Positions 43,701 through 51,790 of a stretch of 64,000 nt of DNA are shown here, in pieces. The stretch lies in the NCBI RefSeq assembly GCF_030813355.1, contig NZ_JAUSUD010000018.1, positions 1 through 64,000 on the forward strand. The letters run 5' to 3'. Position 1 is the stretch's first letter. Every line of letters starts with the position of its first letter. The notes beneath the pieces are model-generated. The model saw nothing but the letters and a program-made list of their open reading frames with translations, was not told the origin of the DNA and did not search any database. The DNA comes from Metabacillus malikii (GTDB lineage Bacteria; Bacillota; Bacilli; Bacillales; Bacillaceae). A program made the position numbers and the translations under genes.

Positions 43701-46700
43701 CAATTTTAAATCGTCTGCTTTGTCATGATTTGAAGTACCTTTGACTATTTTTGTTCCTGAAAGAATATCGTTATTCTTGATGTTTAAACGCAGGTCTGAA
43801 CTGTCAATATCACTTAGTATTTTTATTTGATAAGGTTCACTTTTCGTTTCATTTATCCCGTCTGATGCTACAAAATAATACTCAACAACCTCTTTTGCAA
43901 TAAGGTCTGCTGCATAAATCATACTTTTATATTGATTTGTTTCAGAATCAAGTTGTAGTAAAACTTCATTGAAATGTTCCTGTTGATTCGTTCGATATAA
44001 AAGGCGTACTGATTTAACGCCAATATTATCTGTCGCTTCTGCAGCAATTTCGATATCATCTGTTTCCTTTGCTTCCGTAACAGTTGTTTTATTTACAACT
44101 TGAGGTGCGATCGAATCATCTTCAATATGGATTTGCTGCTTTGGCACTTGGAATGGTTCGACATGACCTGGTGTTGCTGCCTCAATCCCTGCACTCACTT
44201 TTACTGACTTAGTAGAGCCATCTTCAGGGTATTTGTAGACTATCCCTTTATCAGGTACAGTGTCATCAATGTTTACTTCTTCATTGTAATAGGCAACAGA
44301 AATCTCTTCCTTTGTATTAGTTGCAACGACTAAGCCCCGTGTACTTCCGTTGGCCATCCCATCACTATAAATCCGGACAATATCCTTGTTTTCAACTAGG
44401 CTTGTCCCATAATTCGCATTAAAGTCTGCAACAGTTGCCTCTGTGTTTTGACCATTTATGATCCAAAACACGAGTGTACGTTGTGATGGAATGACGACAT
44501 CATCTGGAATAGACGGCCAAACAACATCACTAGCAGGGTCTGTTCCATATCGATATTGAATCTTGTAATCTTTAAAACTTAAATCTTTATCCGTATTGTT
44601 ATAGATTTCAATGAATTCATACCCATCAGCTGAACCGACGTTCGTTGTATCAGGTACAACTTCGGTCACTAAAAACTTCGGTATCTTTGTATAGTCTACT
44701 TCACTCTTTTTCACATCTATGGCATACGTTTCTGTTTTTGCAGTATTCGTACCATCTGATGCTTCTACATAGTAAGTAATTGATTCATCTATTATATTTC
44801 CTGGAATAACAGCTGAATATGTTGATGTTTCAGCATTCAGGGTCATTGTTAAAGCTGTATAAGATTCATCACCCTCCTTTTTGTAATGGAGTGTAACAAA
44901 TGGATTTGCAAGATTGTCTGTGACGGAAGCGTCAACTACTACAGGCGAGAATGCTTCTGCTTCCTTTATAGGTGTATGTGTAATCACAGGTGCTTCTTCA
45001 TCTACTGGCACTTCTTCAAGTTCAACAGGTTTAGTCGGAACTTGTACAGAATCAATCATTCCAGGTGTTGGTGTTGCAAGCACTTGGTACTTCACCATTT
45101 CTGTTCCTTCTGTCGCAAAAGTATAATGAATATCTGCACCCGTATTATCATTTTCACTACCTAAATAGGAAGCGGAAACTAGCTCTGCACCAGTATTATC
45201 CTTAATGACAATTGCCCGGTTCCCACCATTTGCAAAGCCTGGAAATGCTGGATCTGTATATTCGATAACTTGTTCTGGAGTTAAGTTACTGCTAAATGTT
45301 GCATTAAATTGTGTTAAAGTTCGTTTTCCATTATTAAACCAGAGTACAACTGATTCTTGAGGATTAATTGTTTTTGCTGGAACTTGGAATGGAACCTCTT
45401 TACCTGTATCCGTGTATTTATAAATAAATGTGTAGTTTGATATTGCTAAAGGCTGATTCGTATTATTATACAGTTCAAAAAATTCATAGTAGTCCGTACC
45501 GCCACCCTCAGAATTCGGTGCAAGCTCTGTAATTAAAAGCGGTTGCTTACTAAACGTTTCCTGAGGTATGTTAATTTCCACTTTAATTTCATCTGTTTTT
45601 GCATAATTATGTCCGTCAGTTGCCTCGATATAGTAAATCATATTCTTCTGAATCTTTGTTCCAGGGATTGTAACCGAGAATGATGACTCATTTTCAGTGC
45701 CTTTTTTCATCGGTACTTGGGTAAATTGGTTATCACCTTCAGCTTTAATATGAAGTGTAACAGTATGGACTGCTTGATCATCTGTGACAATCGCTTCAAA
45801 TGTAAGTGGTTGTAGTTGGTTTCCTTTTGTTACCGCTTTATGTGAAATAATCGGTGCTTCTGTATCAGTTGGCTGCTCTGGTAATGCTACTGTTTGTTCT
45901 GGGACTTGAAGCTTTTCAATGGCTCCCGGACTTGGTTGTGCAAGCACTTGATGCTTTTCCATTTCTGCTTTGCCTTGAGCATATTTGTATTGCACAACTA
46001 GACCGGTATTATCAGTTTCACCTGGTAAGTACCCTGCAGCTGTTATATCATTGCCTTCACTATCTTTGATTACGGCAGTACGATTTCCACCATTCGCAAA
46101 CCCAGGAAAGCCCTCTTTAAATTGAACAACTTGCTCTTCCGTTAATTGAATACCAAAATGGCTATTAAACTCATCTAGTGAAAGCTCTGCTGTGTTATAC
46201 CAGAATACTAACGTTTCCTCTGGTTGAATGATTTTAGCTGGTACTTGAAAGGAAATCTCTTTCCCACTGTCTGTATAACGATAGATAAATGAATAGTTTA
46301 CGAGAGATAATGGCTGATTTGAATTGTTGTAAACTTCAAAGTACTCATAGTTATCAGCACCATTTGAGTTTGGCGATAATTCTGTAATTAAAAGTTGGGC
46401 ATTTTTGTTGAAGTCTTCTGTATCTTCTGTCTTCGTAGGCTCGTCCTGTTCATTTTGTTCAGGAGTGGTTGTTTCATTTTCTGGTATTGGATTTGCTTCT
46501 AAAGGTGGTTGTTGTGGCTCTTCATTAGATGGTTGTTTATCTTGCTCATTGGTTGATTCTTTTTCTTGCTGTTCTGTTTGAGCTTCCTCTTGGGCTGCAT
46601 GTTCTTCTCTAGGCACCTCACCTTCAATTGGTGTTTCTACTTCGAGGATCGTTTCATTTTCATTATTTTGACTAGGGTCTTGGTCGTTCGGTTGTGTATG

Positions 46701-46853
46701 TGTTTTAGGCTCTGTTATGATTACTTCCTCTGTTACCTCTTCTGCATACACATTACTTGGAATGAATGTTAAAAAGTTCGAAAATACAATCGTTACCATA
46801 CAAATGAGGAGAAATAGTCTTTTCCCCTGACGTTTTACTCGTTCTTTATTCAT
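40800..46853 (-). CDS. Giant wall-anchored phosphoesterase with three lamin-tail domains
   Basis: The 2017-residue surface protein has a signal peptide (about 1-38) and a Glu/Gln/Pro-rich region to residue 145. Three lamin-tail domains start near 151, 437 and 724 (each with LITEL or LVTEV and YNN), each followed by an Ig-like module. A calcineurin-type metallophosphoesterase domain spans about 1510-1730 (MSDTQYY, FHTGDLVD, AGNHDVD, LSGHYHD). A fibronectin-like module, a seven-residue repeat stalk (PGEGEEQ, about 1860-1940), the sorting motif LPHTATN near 1986, a helix and a basic tail follow. It probably hydrolyses phosphoesters at the wall. A Pho box lies upstream. The exact substrate is unknown. 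Confidence 0.92.
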   Translation of the reverse strand: MNKERVKRQGKRLFLLICMVTIVFSNFLTFIPSNVYAEEVTEEVIITEPKTHTQPNDQDPSQNNENETILEVETPIEGEVPREEHAAQEEAQTEQQEKESTNEQDKQPSNEEPQQPPLEANPIPENETTTPEQNEQDEPTKTEDTEDFNKNAQLLITELSPNSNGADNYEYFEVYNNSNQPLSLVNYSFIYRYTDSGKEISFQVPAKIIQPEETLVFWYNTAELSLDEFNSHFGIQLTEEQVVQFKEGFPGFANGGNRTAVIKDSEGNDITAAGYLPGETDNTGLVVQYKYAQGKAEMEKHQVLAQPSPGAIEKLQVPEQTVALPEQPTDTEAPIISHKAVTKGNQLQPLTFEAIVTDDQAVHTVTLHIKAEGDNQFTQVPMKKGTENESSFSVTIPGTKIQKNMIYYIEATDGHNYAKTDEIKVEINIPQETFSKQPLLITELAPNSEGGGTDYYEFFELYNNTNQPLAISNYTFIYKYTDTGKEVPFQVPAKTINPQESVVLWFNNGKRTLTQFNATFSSNLTPEQVIEYTDPAFPGFANGGNRAIVIKDNTGAELVSASYLGSENDNTGADIHYTFATEGTEMVKYQVLATPTPGMIDSVQVPTKPVELEEVPVDEEAPVITHTPIKEAEAFSPVVVDASVTDNLANPFVTLHYKKEGDESYTALTMTLNAETSTYSAVIPGNIIDESITYYVEASDGTNTAKTETYAIDVKKSEVDYTKIPKFLVTEVVPDTTNVGSADGYEFIEIYNNTDKDLSFKDYKIQYRYGTDPASDVVWPSIPDDVVIPSQRTLVFWIINGQNTEATVADFNANYGTSLVENKDIVRIYSDGMANGSTRGLVVATNTKEEISVAYYNEEVNIDDTVPDKGIVYKYPEDGSTKSVKVSAGIEAATPGHVEPFQVPKQQIHIEDDSIAPQVVNKTTVTEAKETDDIEIAAEATDNIGVKSVRLLYRTNQQEHFNEVLLQLDSETNQYKSMIYAADLIAKEVVEYYFVASDGINETKSEPYQIKILSDIDSSDLRLNIKNNDILSGTKIVKGTSNHDKADDLKLLIDGEEKQAETFKALEHQAYIALEVSGLNMYFKNAVTMGEDILYLMDKDTLAGWKTFTIPVDADRLNLGENTLTVRAGNKASPFQLEESEENRDDYSIRNIRLILADGTVLRDPAKNDPAKVFDMGDDGTYRPFEDFKFTINEEHTGAKSYAWDTTAVADGEHTVTVKDSKSEVSSVIQVDNTAPNVKTTVEEGKDYKGPFTIDTDVTDEIAGVQTVKVLLDDNQITVPYETASSKLTPGEHTLTIIAEDKVGNKTEENIRFSVNNENPYAPELVSPADGLSTRVDGDPNLKVKVSDPTNDEMDVTFYKGYQYDAADTKHIKAYKHANEIEPPSVMVPDGEESLTSEDISLIAEQDGNYLTTNSDTKFPYHRFDVTIDNSIDENDEIELSWTGHSLEGRKVSMYAWNHETNKWDIITYKIAGTDDFELKGNVTYKEYVNDSNINVLVQDEIPSSPDEYDYTFVWMSDTQYYSESYPYIFEKQTNWIAEMQEEMKIKYVFHTGDLVDESDKVEQWQYADKYMAVLDEHQIPYGVLAGNHDVDQLSNDYTEYYKWFGEDRFKDKDYYGESYKNNRGHYDLISANGNDFIMVYMGWGVEAEDLEWLNKVLSEYPDRKAILNFHEYLLVSGNRSPIGETIYTEVVEKNPNVMAVLSGHYHDSETLVSKIDDNGDGEADRKVYQMLGDYQGGPEGGQGYMKLLHFDQDNNRIIVNTYSPYLDDYNFYDPEEFPGKDEMIIDFDLQIDEKQVATDYFTVNVKTDEKIGNQENIQSGDTAEVTWKGLTENETYSWYAVAKDNYTGSSQSAIWSFVKGENNKQGPDDGEQPGEGEEQPGEGDEQPGEGEEQPGEGDEQPGKGDGQPGNGEEKPGEGEEQPDMGEEQPGDKEQPSKDEDKSGQDDNAPVKDGDKTNTGDNKQQERPASPSDTISKDKGSFNVLPHTATNQLNYLLVGFIILAIGLIARKKRSSSN

Positions 46854-46901
46854 ATGTACCTCCTTATTTATTCCTATACATTGTCAATACTACTCGAATT
46901 T

Positions 46902-46950
46902 TGTAAAAGATATTTTAAGGGGTTGTAAAGATTTTTTAAGTTTGTGTAAA
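46902..46950 (-). promoter_or_regulatory. PhoP box array upstream of the giant phosphoesterase
   Basis: On the minus strand TTTACA occurs at 46945-46950, 46924-46929 and 46902-46907. TTAAAA hexamers lie between at 11-bp phase. This fits PhoP direct repeats (TT(A/T/C)ACA, about 11 bp apart). It is about 50-100 bp upstream of the start codon. Confidence 0.7.
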
Positions 46951-46967
46951 CGCAGAACAAAAGCGCA

Positions 46968-47090
46968 AGCGCCTGTTCTGCCTAGGGCAAATAAGACGCT
47001 AATGAATAGAAGACGTTCTTTGTCTTCAATTCATTAGTGGCTAGACCCTAGAGGGGCTAGGCGCTGGAGCTGGACGTCGAAGCGCTTATC
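46968..47090. repeat. AAGCGC-type interspersed palindromic element
   Basis: The element starts with AAAAGCGCAAGCGCC and ends with GGCGCTGGAGCTGGACG and GAAGCGCTT. Inside, CTAATGAATAGAAGAC pairs with GTCTTCAATTCATTAG around a GTTCTTT loop. I recall similar short elements in many Bacillus and Geobacillus genomes. No coding capacity. Confidence 0.75.
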
Positions 47091-47121
47091 CACAGTAGAA
47101 GAGTTTTATAATTTCCTGACA

Positions 47122-47153
47122 ATAAAAAAATGGGCAGCCTTCAACGACTGCCC
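47122..47153 (-). terminator. Terminator of the ugp-type operon
   Basis: GGGCAG (47132-47137) pairs with CTGCCC (47148-47153). On the minus strand it is followed by a run of seven U residues (47123-47130). It lies just after the HAD gene. Confidence 0.85.
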
Positions 47154-47160
47154 GACTTCA

Positions 47161-47958
47161 TTATATGTGAATCGAATTCTTAAAAAGTAAACTTAGATTA
47201 TCCAATACATAATCCGGGCGGATACCTGTCTGATCAATATCCTTTATTGATGATGCACCTGTTAACACTAAACAGGTTGCCATTTGCATTGTCTTTCCTA
47301 GCAAAATATCTGTCTCTAGACGGTCCCCGATAATGAGACAAAGCTCTTTCGGTATTTTTAGTTTTTCTAAAATTAAGTCACCATAGTGTACCGATGGTTT
47401 TCCGATTATGTCTGATATGGTTTGTTCTGCAGCAACTTCAATTGCTCGGGCAATCGAAAGGGTATCTGCGATAAAGCCTCCTGGAACCGGACATGCCTGA
47501 TCTGGATTTGTTACAATTAATTTCGCACCATTTCGTACAGCATTCATCGCACAATTTAACTTCTCATACGTAAATTCGCGATCCAAGCCTACTAGGACAT
47601 GTGTTGCATGTAAAGGCTCGCGAGTTGTTCGAAGCTGATAATGACCAAATTCAGCCTCAACTGAGCGTTCACCAACAATATAAATTGTCGCATTAGGAGC
47701 ACACTTTAAAAAATAACGAGCAGCTACATACGGTGCAGTTAATATTTCCTCAATATCAGACAGTATCCCTAGTTCTTGCAATCGCTGTTTACACTCGCTA
47801 CGTGTTTGGGTTGGGGAATTTGTAATAAATAACACATGCTTTTGCTGTTGCCTTAATTGATGAATTGTTTCTTTCACACCAGGTAACAATTGCTTTCCTA
47901 CATAGATTGTTCCATCTAAATCAAAGCAATAAGCAGCAAAATCATCAATATGGATCAA
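47161..47958 (-). CDS. HAD-superfamily phosphatase (NagD/AraL type)
   Basis: The 265-residue protein has HAD motif I (YCFDLDGTIYVG), motif II in VLFITNSPTQTRSE, a type IIA cap domain, and motif IV region IIGDRLETDILLGK. NagD/AraL-type HADs remove phosphate from small sugar or polyol phosphates. As the last gene of the ugp-type operon it may dephosphorylate the imported compound, for example glycerol 3-phosphate; this is inference. Its start overlaps the preceding gene by 14 nt, suggesting coupling. Confidence 0.88.
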   Translation of the reverse strand: MIHIDDFAAYCFDLDGTIYVGKQLLPGVKETIHQLRQQQKHVLFITNSPTQTRSECKQRLQELGILSDIEEILTAPYVAARYFLKCAPNATIYIVGERSVEAEFGHYQLRTTREPLHATHVLVGLDREFTYEKLNCAMNAVRNGAKLIVTNPDQACPVPGGFIADTLSIARAIEVAAEQTISDIIGKPSVHYGDLILEKLKIPKELCLIIGDRLETDILLGKTMQMATCLVLTGASSIKDIDQTGIRPDYVLDNLSLLFKNSIHI

Positions 47959-48772
47959 CCAACAAATCCGCCTTCTTAAGTTGAAGCTCTTTCTTGAGAA
48001 GTTCCTTACCTTCTCGTAATGCGTCTAAGCTAGTACCTGGTGCATATTCTAAAATAAGCTGACATTCTTTTGTATATTCACGTAATGTTTCAAAAATCGG
48101 CTCCCACTCAATCGTTCCTTCACCAATCGGTAAATGGTCATCAGCATTACCCTTATTATCATGGAGATGAACTGCAAGTAAACGGTCCCCTATTGCCTTT
48201 ATCACAGCAGGAATGTCCCAATCATTTAAATGCGCATGTCCGACATCAAGGAGATAACCTGCCGTATCATCCAACGAATCTAGGAAACTAATAAACTCTT
48301 CTTGTGTAAAAAGAGATTCACCATTGTAGCCAACATTTTCAACCGCTAGCTTCACTTGCAACGGTCTTGCAACTTCACATAGTTCCCCGATCGCTTCAAA
48401 TGCACGTTGTTTTGCAAGTTCTCGGTTAAAGACTGGTGAAAAGCAGAAGCCTGGATGGATGACGACATGACTAGCCTGGATTAACCCTGCGAACTCAATA
48501 GCCTTTTTATATTCTGAAAAAGATGCACTCCTAATCGCTTTGTTCTCACTCGTAAGATTTGTGTCCCATGCAGGAGGATGAACGGTATACCCAACGGCTT
48601 TTTCCTTTAATTTAGGTGCTAAGCTTGCAAATAGCAACTCCATATCATTCCATCTCTCACCATCCATAAGCAACTCAATTTTTTCAGCTCCATTTTCAAT
48701 TAATACATCAACATTCCCCTCTATATTTCTCATTAATAATGGTAAATCTGAATAGCAGATTTCACTTTTCAT
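47945..48772 (-). CDS. Sugar phosphate isomerase/epimerase-like TIM-barrel protein
   Basis: The 275-residue protein has the AP-endonuclease-2/xylose-isomerase-like fold. Candidate metal ligands lie in VVIHPGF, AVENVGYNG, LLDVGHAHLND, VHLHDNKG and LILEYAPG, in the family order. The reaction is unknown; relatives act on sugars, inositols or phosphorylated sugars. It starts three bases before the ugpC stop, within the transporter operon. Confidence 0.85.
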   Translation of the reverse strand: MKSEICYSDLPLLMRNIEGNVDVLIENGAEKIELLMDGERWNDMELLFASLAPKLKEKAVGYTVHPPAWDTNLTSENKAIRSASFSEYKKAIEFAGLIQASHVVIHPGFCFSPVFNRELAKQRAFEAIGELCEVARPLQVKLAVENVGYNGESLFTQEEFISFLDSLDDTAGYLLDVGHAHLNDWDIPAVIKAIGDRLLAVHLHDNKGNADDHLPIGEGTIEWEPIFETLREYTKECQLILEYAPGTSLDALREGKELLKKELQLKKADLLVDPY

Positions 48773-48775
48773 TAT

Positions 48776-49912
48776 TTAGCCCACTCCAATCGTGTTCATT
48801 TTTAATGTCGTATCTTCTTCCCTGTCCAATTGCTCCGGATAACCTATTGAATTTGTAGTCTCTTCATCAAAAATATGCAAATGCTTCATTGGAAACTTCA
48901 CATATACTTTCTCATCTGGACTCCACTGTTTTTCCTCACTCATCACGACAATCTCGTTACCTTCCATATCAATTGAGACTCCGTAGGATGGACCGTAATT
49001 CTCAACGTATTTCACAACCCCTCCTAGCGAATGGTCACCTGGAGTATTTGTTATCGCTAGATGCTCGGGTCTAATCCCTAGAATAACTTTGTCACCTTTG
49101 CTTTTTGACAGTTGTTTTAACCACATCAAATCTAGTGATATAGCTTGTCCTCCGATATAAGCATTACTGTCTTGTATATTCACGTTGATTAAGTTCATTG
49201 GCGGAGAACCAATGAATTTTGCTGTAAATAAATTTGCTGGACGATGGTACACATTTTCAGGAGTATCAATCATTTGCAGTCTTCCTTCATGCAATAATGC
49301 AACCCGGTCACCAAATGTCATTGCTTCCACTTGGTCATGTGTCACATATACCATCGTTTGCCGATACATTTCATGAATTTTTATCAACTCTTTACGCGCC
49401 GATAAACGCAGCTGGGCATCTAAGTTTGATAACGGCTCATCAAGTAAAAAATAATCGGCATTTTTCACAACGGCTCTAGCTAATGCAACACGTTGCCGTT
49501 GTCCACCTGATAAATCCTTTGGCAAACGATTTTCATATTCTTTGAGATGCAGCATCTCTAAAGCGTTGTTTAATCTTCTATCCATTTCAGCCTTAGACAT
49601 TTTTTGTACCTTTAATGCATAAAGAATGTTTTGTCGTACTGTCATATGTGGGTATAATGCATAGTTTTGGAAAACCATTGCAACATTGCGTAATCCGCTC
49701 GGTATATCATTAACCCGCTTCCCATCCATATAAAGGTTGCCTGCTGTAATGTCCTCAAGCCCTGCAATCATCCGTAATGTCGTTGATTTACCACAGCCTG
49801 ATGGCCCTAACAGAATAAGTCGCTCTCCTTCTTTAATATCAAAATGCAAGCCCTTTACAACTTCTGTGGGACCATATGATTTTCCGACATGGTCAAATTG
49901 TATATTTTTCAC
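48776..49912 (-). CDS. ugpC: ABC transporter ATPase, UgpC/MalK type
   Basis: The 378-residue ATPase has Walker A (GPSGCGKST), Q-loop (VFQNYALYPHMTV), signature LSGGQRQRVALARA, Walker B (FLLDEPLSNLDAQLR) and H-loop (VTHDQ). A C-terminal TOBE-type regulatory domain follows, as in sugar and glycerol-phosphate importers. The gene completes a ugpB-A-E-C set. The MalK/UgpC class is shared by many sugars, so the substrate is inferred from the Pho box. Confidence 0.9.
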   Translation of the reverse strand: MKNIQFDHVGKSYGPTEVVKGLHFDIKEGERLILLGPSGCGKSTTLRMIAGLEDITAGNLYMDGKRVNDIPSGLRNVAMVFQNYALYPHMTVRQNILYALKVQKMSKAEMDRRLNNALEMLHLKEYENRLPKDLSGGQRQRVALARAVVKNADYFLLDEPLSNLDAQLRLSARKELIKIHEMYRQTMVYVTHDQVEAMTFGDRVALLHEGRLQMIDTPENVYHRPANLFTAKFIGSPPMNLINVNIQDSNAYIGGQAISLDLMWLKQLSKSKGDKVILGIRPEHLAITNTPGDHSLGGVVKYVENYGPSYGVSIDMEGNEIVVMSEEKQWSPDEKVYVKFPMKHLHIFDEETTNSIGYPEQLDREEDTTLKMNTIGVG

Positions 49913-49923
49913 ATTCCCACCTC

Positions 49924-50748
49924 CTATTTAATACCCGATGAAGTAAATGTTCCGATTATATATTTTTGAAATAGTAAATAAAGTGTAAGAGGGATTAACA
50001 TTGTGATAACAGAGACTGCCATTGCAACGGTAAAGTTCGTGCCGCCCTCTGTACTAATGTACATTTGTAATGCTAATGGCAATGTATATTGCTCCGTGCT
50101 TTTTAGAATGAGCACTGGCCAGACATATTCATTCCAAGCAGTAATAAAGAACCATATTCCTGATGCTGTAACTGCTGGCCTAACTAATGGTAGTACAATG
50201 TCTTTCATAATGTGAGCATGTCCAATCTTATCGACATGGGCTACTTCTATAAGTGAATAAGGAATACTTCTCATCGATTGCCTAATTAAAAAGATGCCAA
50301 CTGCATCTGCAAGCTGTGGCAAAATAACTCCCCATACGCTGTTAACTAACCCTAATTCAGAAACGACTAAGTAGTTCGGAATCATCGTGATTGTAAATGG
50401 GATAAAAATTGTGCTGAGTAAAACAAAATACAGCAGTTCTTTCCCTTTAAAAGTAAAATACACAAATGCATAGGCTGCTAAAAATGAAGTTACTACTTTG
50501 AATAATGTCACAACGGATGCAATAATAAAGGTGTTCAATGTTATCTTTATAACTGGTAAACTCTCAAAAAAGATTGAATAGTTTTCTAATGTCGGTTGAA
50601 GCGGAATGAAATTCAATACGTCATTATAGGCATCCTCCAACGGTCGAAATGAAGTCCCTACTGCAAAGATGACCGGAAAGATTAAGATAATCACTGTGCC
50701 AATAAAGATAAAATGCCACGGTATTGATAGCAAGCGGTTAATTTTCAT
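49924..50748 (-). CDS. ugpE: ABC transporter permease, UgpE type
   Basis: The permease of about 274 residues has six helices and the EAA motif region (IEVAHVDKIGHAHIMKDIVLP) that docks on the ATPase. I start at MKINRLLS, with AGAGGA 7 nt upstream. The start overlaps the ugpA stop codon by 11 nt. The frame also runs seven codons further upstream from a TTG. Confidence 0.9.
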   Translation of the reverse strand: MKINRLLSIPWHFIFIGTVIILIFPVIFAVGTSFRPLEDAYNDVLNFIPLQPTLENYSIFFESLPVIKITLNTFIIASVVTLFKVVTSFLAAYAFVYFTFKGKELLYFVLLSTIFIPFTITMIPNYLVVSELGLVNSVWGVILPQLADAVGIFLIRQSMRSIPYSLIEVAHVDKIGHAHIMKDIVLPLVRPAVTASGIWFFITAWNEYVWPVLILKSTEQYTLPLALQMYISTEGGTNFTVAMAVSVITMLIPLTLYLLFQKYIIGTFTSSGIK

Positions 50749-51667
50749 AATATATTCCTCTTTCAACAAACCTGAATTCTACAATTAATAACAATAAAAA
50801 AATCAACATTGTTAAAATTGACAGGGCTGCCGAATGACCGGTTCGGTATAGAACAAATGCTTCATGATATGCATGGTAGATAACATTCGAACTACCGTAA
50901 TTGGGGCCACCTTGTGTAATAACCTTTATCGGTGTAAAAACATATTGAAGCCCTTGAACGATCGTAATAATGAAAATATAGATACCTGTTGAGCCGCTCA
51001 TCGGTACGACAATTGTAAAGAATATTTTCCATAGCGGCACATTGTCAACACGTGCTGCTTCTATGATTTCCCGTGAAATCCCATTGATTGAGGCGTATAA
51101 TAAAATGAAATTATATCCAAATATTTTCCAAGACGTAATGATAGTTAAAACGAGAATGACCCAACCGTCTGTTTTACTCCAAATTGGTATCTCAAGACCT
51201 AACCATCCAAATATGATTGCAAGCGGTCCAGAAACTGGGTTTAAAATCCACGTAAATAAAATGGAGCCTACAACTAAAGATATAAATGCCGGCAAAAACA
51301 TGGCACTTTTATAAAAGCCATTGAACTTTGTTAACACAAGGTCGAGGACAAATGCAAACACATATGGCACTGAACAGTTAATAAGCAGGAGCAATACGAT
51401 ATATATCGCTGTATTCCCAAAAACTTTATACGTATTCGGATCACTAAGGACATCGACGTAATTACTAAGGCCGACAAATTCCTTCGTTGGACTAATCATA
51501 TTCCAATCAAAAAAGCTTAAGTATATTGTGTATAGAAATGGCCAAAACATAAAAATCGTAAACACGATGAGCGATGGAATTAACAGACTATAGGCAACCC
51601 ACGCTTGCTTACTTACACTTATCCTTTTTAGAAATGAATTTTTCAGTTCGACTCCAAAGGTACTCAT
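50738..51667 (-). CDS. ugpA: ABC transporter permease, UgpA type
   Basis: The 309-residue membrane protein has six core helices plus the N-terminal segment typical of MalF/UgpA. The EAA loop is IEAARVDNVPLWKIFFTIVVP. It pairs with ugpE to form the channel. A 120-bp spacer with GTCAGACCCC...GGGGTC complementarity separates it from ugpB. Confidence 0.9.
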   Translation of the reverse strand: MSTFGVELKNSFLKRISVSKQAWVAYSLLIPSLIVFTIFMFWPFLYTIYLSFFDWNMISPTKEFVGLSNYVDVLSDPNTYKVFGNTAIYIVLLLLINCSVPYVFAFVLDLVLTKFNGFYKSAMFLPAFISLVVGSILFTWILNPVSGPLAIIFGWLGLEIPIWSKTDGWVILVLTIITSWKIFGYNFILLYASINGISREIIEAARVDNVPLWKIFFTIVVPMSGSTGIYIFIITIVQGLQYVFTPIKVITQGGPNYGSSNVIYHAYHEAFVLYRTGHSAALSILTMLIFLLLLIVEFRFVERGIYYEN

Positions 51668-51709
51668 GACTTCCCCCTATAGTAGAGAGTGTTACTCTAA
51701 ACCATTTGT

Positions 51710-51772
51710 CAGACCCCGCAAACATCATTAGCAGATTGTTACTTATATCGCTATTGTTTTTGGGGTCCATCC
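51710..51772 (-). promoter_or_regulatory. Possible hairpin in the ugpB-ugpA spacer
   Basis: GTCAGACCCC near 51710 and GGGGTC near 51763 can pair over a 40-base loop. Such an element between the binding-protein gene and the permease genes could lower permease yield relative to the binding protein. Weak evidence. Confidence 0.35.
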
Positions 51773-51790
51773 TTTACCTCTCTAGTTTCC

